In this document: piece by piece, positions 59,165 to 64,000 of the stretch
Position numbering within the stretch: the first letter of the stretch is position 1
Layout of the letters: each line of letters opens with the position of its first letter
Source of the DNA: Thermococcus siculi
GTDB taxonomy: Archaea; Methanobacteriota_B; Thermococci; Thermococcales; Thermococcaceae
Direction of reading: 5' to 3'
Assembly (NCBI RefSeq): GCF_002214505.1
Contig: NZ_CP015103.1
Coordinates: forward strand, 806,001-870,000
DNA: 64,000 nt
Position numbers and translations under genes: made by a program
Notes under the pieces: generated by a model
Told to the model about the DNA's origin: nothing
Databases searched by the model: none
What the model saw: only the letters and a program-made list of their open reading frames with translations

Positions 59165-59539
59165 TCACCACTTCCCCATCTCGTAGTTGAAGTCCTCGAC
59201 TTCCTCCATCTGACTCTGGACGCCGTAGAGGCGCCAGGCGTCTGAAACTTTCCTCCTGAACGGCAGGGGCCTGAGCTGGGCGGCCTTCTCGGCGGTGTAG
59301 GCCAGTATCGCCGCTGTTATGACGGCGAGATCCTTCGGCGGTATGGCCGGCTTCTCCTCGACCTTTGCGGCCGGCGCAGGAGCCGGTGCCGGTGCGGGGG
59401 CTTCCCTCTCGACCAGCCTCCTCTCCGTCCATCCGACGGCGTAGAGGACGACGGCCAGTATGGCAAGCACCATGAAGACTATGGTGACGCCCAGTACCGT
59501 CAGGTTGAGTCCCTCCATGAACTCCGCCATGGTCGTCAT
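59165..59539 (-). CDS. Decarboxylase gamma-type small membrane subunit (OadG-like)
   Basis: 124 residues: one N-terminal membrane helix (LTVLGVTIVFMVLAILAVVLYAVGW in parts), an Ala/Pro linker (APAPAPAPAAKVEEKP) and a C-terminal segment (AVITAAILAYTAEKAAQLRPLPF). OadG-like subunits assemble alpha and beta. ATG 59539 follows GAGGTGTTAGC; its stop is three bases before the carrier start. Confidence 0.85.
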   Translation of the reverse strand: MTTMAEFMEGLNLTVLGVTIVFMVLAILAVVLYAVGWTERRLVEREAPAPAPAPAPAAKVEEKPAIPPKDLAVITAAILAYTAEKAAQLRPLPFRRKVSDAWRLYGVQSQMEEVEDFNYEMGKW

Positions 59540-59548
59540 GCTAACACC

Positions 59549-61117
59549 TCACAGCGGTATGTTGCCGTGCTTCTTCGGCGGGAGCTTTACCCTCTTGCTC
59601 TCCAGGGCCTCGAGGGCCATAACGACCTTCGCCCTGGTCTCCGCAGGGTCTATGACGTCGTCGATGTATCCACGCGAAGCGGCCACGTAGGGGTTGGCGA
59701 ACTTCTCTCTATACTCGGCTATCTTCTGCTGGCGGACTTCCTCGGGATTCTCGGCGGCCGCTATCTCCTTCCTGAATATGATGTTCGCCGCTCCCTCCGG
59801 ACCCATAACGGCTATCTCCGCGGTGGGCCAGGCGAAGACGAAGTCGGCTCCCAGGTGCTTGCTTCCCATCGCGAGGTAGGCTCCGCCGTAGGCCTTCCTG
59901 AGGATGACCGTGACGAGTGGGACGGTCGCTTCGGCGTAGGCGTAGAGAACCTTCGCGCCGTGCCTGATGATTCCGCCGTACTCCTGCTGGGTTCCGGGTA
60001 AATAGCCCGGAACGTCGACGAGGGTAACTATCGGGATGTTGAAGGCGTCACAGGTTCTCACGAAGCGGGCAATCTTGTCCGAGCTGTCTATGTCGAGAAC
60101 TCCAGCAAAGTGGATCGGGTTGTTGGCGACGATACCGACGGTCTGACCGTTCATCCTTCCGAAGCCAACCACCGCGTTCGGTGCGAAGTACGGGAGTATC
60201 TCAAGGAAGTCAGGGTTGCCGTTCTCGTCCCTATCGACTATCTCGTAGATGACCTGCCTGACGTCGTAGCCCTTGTTCGGGTCGTCCGGGACGATGCTGT
60301 ATAGGTTCTCGGTCTTTCTAAACGGTAAATCGTTCGTCTTGACCCTCGGCGGCTTCTCCATGTTGTTGGAGGGCAGGTAGCTCATGAGCCTCCTTATGAG
60401 CGCTAAAACCTCTTCGTCGCTCTTTCCTATGAGGTGGGCCTGCCCGCTCCTCTGGGCGTGAACCATTGCTCCACCGAGCTGTATTGGCGTAACCTCGACT
60501 CCGGTGACCGCCTTAACTACCTGCGGGCCAGTGATGAACATGAAGCTCGCCGGGTTGTCGACCATCAGGATGAAGTCCCCTATTGCCGGGCTGTAAACGG
60601 CCCCACCTGCGCAGGGACCCATAATCGCTGTTATCTGTGGAACTACACCGCTGAGAAGCGTGTTCATCTTGAAGATGTCGCCGTAGCCCTTGAGGGAATC
60701 AACACCCTCCTGAATCCTCGCTCCTCCGGAGTCGTTGAGGCCTATGACCGGGGCGCCAGCCTCGAGGGCCAGCTCCATTATGCGCTTTATCTTGGCTGCG
60801 TGCATCTCACCGAGCGAACCGCCCATGACCGTGAAGTCCTGGGCGAAGACGAAGACTAAGCGGCCGTCTATGGTTCCGTAGCCGGTTATAACGCCGTCAG
60901 CCGGAAGCTCCTTCTTGTCCATTCCGAACTCGGTGCCGCGGTGCTTAACAAAAGCCCCGATCTCGACGAAGCTTCCCGGGTCGAGGAGCTTCTCAATCCT
61001 CTCGCGGGCGGTGAGCTTTCCCTTGGCGTGCTGCTTCTCGACGGCCTTTTCGCCGCCCATTTCGAGAATCTTCCTCTTCCTCTCATACAGTTCGTTGACC
61101 TTTTCCTCCATGCTCAT
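59549..61117 (-). CDS. mmdA: Carboxyltransferase alpha subunit of methylmalonyl-CoA decarboxylase (MmdA-type)
   Basis: 522 residues, full length. Acyl-CoA carboxyltransferase domains: GLNDSGGARIQEGVDSLKGYG, MGPCAGGAVYSPAIGDFILM, VTGVEVTPIQLGGAMVHA and later VDVPGYLPGTQQEYGGIIRHGAKVLYAYAEA (in parts), AYLAMGSKHLGAD and MGPEGAANIIF. It transfers the carboxyl group of methylmalonyl-CoA (or a related acyl-CoA) to carrier biotin. Thermococcales use such systems in propionate-type amino acid metabolism; substrate is by family precedent. ATG 61117 follows GAGGGGGAGTTCTT. First gene of the four-gene operon. Confidence 0.93.
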   Translation of the reverse strand: MSMEEKVNELYERKRKILEMGGEKAVEKQHAKGKLTARERIEKLLDPGSFVEIGAFVKHRGTEFGMDKKELPADGVITGYGTIDGRLVFVFAQDFTVMGGSLGEMHAAKIKRIMELALEAGAPVIGLNDSGGARIQEGVDSLKGYGDIFKMNTLLSGVVPQITAIMGPCAGGAVYSPAIGDFILMVDNPASFMFITGPQVVKAVTGVEVTPIQLGGAMVHAQRSGQAHLIGKSDEEVLALIRRLMSYLPSNNMEKPPRVKTNDLPFRKTENLYSIVPDDPNKGYDVRQVIYEIVDRDENGNPDFLEILPYFAPNAVVGFGRMNGQTVGIVANNPIHFAGVLDIDSSDKIARFVRTCDAFNIPIVTLVDVPGYLPGTQQEYGGIIRHGAKVLYAYAEATVPLVTVILRKAYGGAYLAMGSKHLGADFVFAWPTAEIAVMGPEGAANIIFRKEIAAAENPEEVRQQKIAEYREKFANPYVAASRGYIDDVIDPAETRAKVVMALEALESKRVKLPPKKHGNIPL

Positions 61118-61193
61118 AAGAACTCCCCCTCAGTGGCTTGATGCCTGGCACTTGTAGTTTGTAAAGTTTAAAAGCGTTTTCAAAGCCGCAAAG

Positions 61194-61225
61194 TGCACAA
61201 AAGAAGGTATGCATACAGTTGTGCA
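61194..61225. repeat. Nested palindrome between aIF2 beta and the mmd operon
   Basis: Outer arms TGCACAA (61194-61200) and TTGTGCA (61219-61225) enclose the perfect ten-base palindrome GTATGCATAC (61207-61216). It is 20 bases past the aIF2 beta stop and ~25 bases before the TATA-like CTTTTAAAC (~61165-61174, minus strand) of mmdA. It may be a 3' end hairpin or an operator. Confidence 0.4.
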
Positions 61226-61245
61226 GGAGAAAGAAGGAAAAAGCT

Positions 61246-61677
61246 TCAGATGTGCTGTATCGGGGTTTCCGCTCCACAGGCTTCACACTTGAGGAAGTGG
61301 AAGCGGCCCTTCTTGACGATCTTGGTGTCCGGTGAGCCACAGACCGGGCAGATGACGAACTCTTTGAGGTACTTCTTCATCTTGTTGGCTATCAGGTAGG
61401 GGGTAAAGCGTCCCTGGAGGATGGCCCTCCTTCCTTCGAGCGTTCCAGCCGTTGCAACCTCGCGCAGTATGAACTTGAGGAGATGGCTCGGGTCGCGGTT
61501 CATGGCCTCGGCTATGTCCACGAAGTTCTCGATTATAGTCCTGTTTCCGGCTATCGTGACCTGGGCCGGCGGGACCTCGAAACGGGAAGTGTGATGCTTG
61601 ACGTTCTCCGGGAGTTCATCGTAAGCCTTGTCTAGGAGTCCTTCGAAATCGTAAAAGTCAACCTTCTTCTCGCTCAT
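61246..61677 (-). CDS. Translation initiation factor aIF2 beta
   Basis: 143 residues: N-terminal helix, central alpha/beta domain ([35 protein letters not shown] in parts: [17 protein letters not shown]) and a C-terminal zinc ribbon CPVCGSPDT...CEACGAET. It binds aIF2 gamma in the initiator-tRNA complex. ATG 61677 follows GGAGGTGAGAGC. It is the gene downstream of mcm in the same direction. Confidence 0.95.
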   Translation of the reverse strand: MSEKKVDFYDFEGLLDKAYDELPENVKHHTSRFEVPPAQVTIAGNRTIIENFVDIAEAMNRDPSHLLKFILREVATAGTLEGRRAILQGRFTPYLIANKMKKYLKEFVICPVCGSPDTKIVKKGRFHFLKCEACGAETPIQHI

Positions 61678-61756
61678 GCTCTCACCTCCATCTTAACTAT
61701 CCAAGGGCGTTTATAACCTTTTGGCGTGGCGGTGAGGGGGTGAAAAGAAAAAGCCA

Positions 61757-64000
61757 TCAGAGCACCCTGTAGAAGCCGGCCCTCGGCTCGTATATTCTGG
61801 CGTCCCTCTTGAGGTCTTCGATCAGCTTTTTAACGTCCTTCTCCGTGCCGATTCCCGCCTGCTTCGCCGCCTCAAGTACCTTCTCCTCCGGCGCTCCGAA
61901 TTCACCCTCCCCTTCGAGGTTCTTTATGATGTCGATGAGCCTGTCTATCTTGTTTATCTTCTTGGAGCTCTTGCCCACCTCAAGGATCGATATGTCCAGC
62001 GTTCCCTCCTCGTCGGTTGCGATCTTCCTTATCATGTCCTCGATTATCTGGATTGCCGCCCTCGCGTCCTCCCTCGTGACGGTTTCGCTGAGCCTCATCC
62101 TAGCGTGGGCCTCGCTCAGACGGATAAGCGCCTCCAGCTGTCTGGCAGTGACCGGAATCGGCTGGACTCCTTCCTCCTCGCCGGAGCGCTTGAAGCCCTT
62201 CCTCATCTTGACGTAGTAGCGCTTTATCTCGTCCATGGCTTCCCTGCTGAGAACGGGGTGGACGTTCTTCCTCGCGTAGGCTATGTACTTCTTGAGGAGG
62301 TCGTAGGGTATCTTCGGTGTTACCGCCTCGGCCTCTCCCCTCCTCACCTTGAGGATGTGCTCCGCTATGCTGGCGTCGATCTTCTCGTCCGGCTCATCTA
62401 AGAGGAGGAATATGAGGTCGAAACGGCTGAGCAAAGTAGGTGGAAGGTCGAGCTGCTCCGGAAGGCTCTTATGGCGGTTGAAGCGCCCGTACTTCGGGTT
62501 TGCGGCCGCTATGACGGTGGTTCTGGAGTTTAGGGTCGCCGTGATGCCCGCCTTACTGATACTGATGCTTTGCTGCTCCAGTGCTTCATGTATAGCGCTC
62601 CTGTCGCGGTCGCTCATTTTGTCGAACTCGTCGATTAGAGCGAACCCGCCGTCTGCGAGAACGAGGACACCCGCTTCGAGAACCCAGGAACCGGTGAACT
62701 CGTCGCGGACTGCTGCCGCAGTGTTGTGGACGACGAAACCGTTGGCTATGAAGCTGTGTGAACCTTCGACGGTGAGGTCGTAGACGTACTCATAAGGAGA
62801 TTCCATTTCACGTTTGGAAACCTTAACTGGCCCCTTTTCAGTGATAACCTCTCCATTGATGTTTCTGGCCTCTATCCATCCATTGGGAGTTAGGAGCTTG
62901 GTCTCGGGAGTTACTACAATGTTCAGCCCATTTCCAGTTATCTTTATCAGTTTCTCCGGAGCCTTAAGCTTCCACAGTCTAAGGACTTTCCTGTTCCCGT
63001 CTTGAGTCTTGACGTAAAGTCCAAGCTTTTCAGCATCAACGCTCTTATAATCCTGAACTTTTTCTGGTATGACTTTCTCAACTAGCTCACCTATTTTGAG
63101 CTGTCCAAAGTTGGTTCTGATTATTGAATCGGGTGCAACGCAGAGACCTGCGGCGCTGGAGCTCTTTCCACTCGTATAGATTGCCCTCGGGGCCAGATTG
63201 GCGACGTAGCGGAGAATTTGGCTGTTGTGGACAAAGATGTCGTTCGCTATGAAGTTGTGATGCTCTGGAACCTGAAGGTCATAGACCCACAGGTGCTCTG
63301 GTGTGTATTCCTCTACCTCTTCCACTCTGTCCCAGAATATATCTGAGTCGGCGAGGAGTTCGAGGAGTTTAACCTCCTCTGAGTTAGGCAAGCGGGTTTT
63401 GAGAGTTTGGGCTATAACCATAAGCTTTTCTCTGCTAGGTAGCCTGTCTCCCCGTTCATAATGAAGGTATGTGGAGCGGTTTATTCCCATCTCTCTTTGG
63501 GTAAGCCCTGCTCTCATCCTAGTTTCCCTTAGGACTTTGCCGACGCCAGGAATGACGTCAACGTTCGTGTTGGGTTTGATGTTCCGAGTCACTTCCCTGA
63601 GAACTTCCATCTTTCTCTGGAGTCCAAATCCGATGACATCTCTGAACTTTACTGCATCCTCCCCGGTTATGAAAAGACGGTAGTAGCTCTTTTTCTTCTT
63701 CATCTTCCCGTTTGTTGCTTTACTCACAGTCTCGTGGAACTGAGACTTGATGTCGAACCGCAATAGCAGGTGTTGTATGCCCTTTAGGAGGTCTCTTGAC
63801 GCGGAAACAACCGTTATCTTTGGCCTTCTTCTATCGACGGTTCCTTCGGCATCAAAGTATCCTCTGAGAAAGGCCTTTATATCGACGTTCCTGGCACTAA
63901 ATAGTTGAGGTGGAACTTTTTTCTTCGCGGAGGTCTCTGATATACCGAGCCATTCAAGGAGGCTGTAAAGCTCAACACTGGATGCATAAACCTCCCCTGC
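61757..64000 (-). CDS. mcm: MCM replicative helicase with two inteins (5' part outside window)
   Basis: The minus-strand frame is open from 64000 to the stop at 61757 (747 codons). From the right: C-terminal part of intein a; 27 extein residues SQILRYVANLAPRAIYTSG, KSSSAAGL; mini-intein b; then 321 extein residues. The AAA+ core shows Walker A follow-on (SQILRYV after the lost GVAK), Walker B LADGGFALIDEFDKMSD (in parts: GGFALIDEFDKM), sensor NPKYGRF, Arg finger LLSRFDLIFLL and a C-terminal winged helix (LIEDLKRDARIYEPRAGFYRVL, in parts). MCM unwinds DNA at forks as a hexamer. The interruption at the P-loop means no helicase activity without splicing. Confidence 0.95.
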   Translation of the reverse strand, partial: AGEVYASSVELYSLLEWLGISETSAKKKVPPQLFSARNVDIKAFLRGYFDAEGTVDRRRPKITVVSASRDLLKGIQHLLLRFDIKSQFHETVSKATNGKMKKKKSYYRLFITGEDAVKFRDVIGFGLQRKMEVLREVTRNIKPNTNVDVIPGVGKVLRETRMRAGLTQREMGINRSTYLHYERGDRLPSREKLMVIAQTLKTRLPNSEEVKLLELLADSDIFWDRVEEVEEYTPEHLWVYDLQVPEHHNFIANDIFVHNSQILRYVANLAPRAIYTSGKSSSAAGLCVAPDSIIRTNFGQLKIGELVEKVIPEKVQDYKSVDAEKLGLYVKTQDGNRKVLRLWKLKAPEKLIKITGNGLNIVVTPETKLLTPNGWIEARNINGEVITEKGPVKVSKREMESPYEYVYDLTVEGSHSFIANGFVVHNTAAAVRDEFTGSWVLEAGVLVLADGGFALIDEFDKMSDRDRSAIHEALEQQSISISKAGITATLNSRTTVIAAANPKYGRFNRHKSLPEQLDLPPTLLSRFDLIFLLLDEPDEKIDASIAEHILKVRRGEAEAVTPKIPYDLLKKYIAYARKNVHPVLSREAMDEIKRYYVKMRKGFKRSGEEEGVQPIPVTARQLEALIRLSEAHARMRLSETVTREDARAAIQIIEDMIRKIATDEEGTLDISILEVGKSSKKINKIDRLIDIIKNLEGEGEFGAPEEKVLEAAKQAGIGTEKDVKKLIEDLKRDARIYEPRAGFYRVL
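62723..63142 (-). other. Mini-intein in MCM (site between AAGL and TAAAV)
   Basis: 140 residues from Cys1 (CVAPDSIIRTNFGQLKIG) to Asn (ANGFVVHN), followed by Thr+1. There is no endonuclease domain. Blocks A, F (YVYDLTVEGSHSFIAN) and G (VVHN) are normal, but block B reads VVTPETKLLTPNGW: the usual TxxH histidine is a threonine. The length is close to the smallest natural inteins known. Confidence 0.93.
63224..64000 (-). other. C-terminal part of an intein in MCM Walker A (runs past the window end)
   Basis: 259 codons are visible. LRGYFDAEGTVDRRR is the second LAGLIDADG motif of a DOD endonuclease. Later come a helix-turn-helix-like stretch (AGLTQREMGINRSTYLHYERGDRLPSREKL, in parts: LTQREMGINRSTYLHY), block F WVYDLQVPEHHNFIAN and block G DIFVHN, followed by Ser+1. 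It sits between GVAK and SQIL of the P-loop in relatives. Confidence 0.93.

Noticed and set aside
58686-59432. Biotin carrier extended to 248 residues through the gamma subunit gene
   Set aside because: The extra part is the out-of-frame shadow of the OadG-like gene; ATG 59162 has a clear ribosome site.
1-64000. CRISPR array
   Set aside because: No regularly spaced repeats of 28-37 bases were seen; the window also lacks cas genes.

Overview
The window looks like a chromosome segment of a hyperthermophilic archaeon of the order Thermococcales, most likely Thermococcus. The signs are a 775-residue (after splicing) family B DNA polymerase of the Tgo/KOD/9N type with an intein in the catalytic YAD/TDG motif, an archaeal MCM with two inteins, a psmA-SBDS-rrp4-rrp41-rrp42 block, a four-gene sodium-pump methylmalonyl-CoA decarboxylase operon, indolepyruvate:ferredoxin oxidoreductase, CGP-CTERM surface proteins, TATA boxes about 25-30 bases before many start codons, and GGTGA-type ribosome binding sites.

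Layout. 1-2.5 kb: 5' part of an RPA large-subunit gene, scpB, a shrunken 5S rRNA remnant in front of tRNA-Asp, tRNA-Lys, and a DtxR-family regulator with its probable operator. 2.5-12.5 kb: purine permease, a two-gene ABC importer without a binding protein, DmpA-type aminopeptidase, endonuclease IV-like protein, a coiled-coil/DUF373/UPF0045 operon, AMMECR1 and a VapBC pair. 12.6-20.2 kb: a NusB-fused RNA m5C methyltransferase, an AT-rich island of unrecognised secreted or membrane proteins, and polB. 20.3-30 kb: a second VapBC, an ATPase-nuclease of the DUF234 type with a tail relic of a second copy, a HAD hydrolase, a TOPRIM-type DUF3226 gene with a membrane partner, an S-layer-like protein, an MFS transporter and a DHH nuclease. 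30-36.1 kb: one 2050-residue cell-surface peptidase. 36.4-48.9 kb: small conserved proteins, a PadR-MFS operon with a 30-bp palindromic operator, thioesterase, nicotinamidase, AI-2E family permease, DUF4152 exonuclease, a third VapBC lodged at the 3' end of iorA, MazG-like and HIT proteins, and two secreted proteins. 48.9-57.4 kb: proteasome/exosome block, SepF, ZPR1-like protein, ASCH protein, homoserine dehydrogenase and a four-CBS protein. 57.4-64 kb: sodium-pump decarboxylase operon, aIF2 beta and the 3' part of mcm.

How it fits together. Information processing dominates: RPA, PolB, MCM, DHH nuclease, exosome, proteasome, SBDS and aIF2 beta. Metabolic genes fit a peptide-fermenting life: IorA, the decarboxylase sodium pump, aminopeptidase, permeases and a surface peptidase. 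The accessory layer is three toxin-antitoxin pairs, three inteins, the AT-rich island and several decayed gene fragments. The strongest second-look items are the VapBC cassette flanked by 17-bp direct repeats that rebuild the end of iorA, the internally deleted 5S rRNA, the 140-residue MCM mini-intein lacking the usual block B histidine, and the ATPase-nuclease with its relic twin. No CRISPR array or intact insertion sequence was seen. No stretch over 300 bases lacks a gene.
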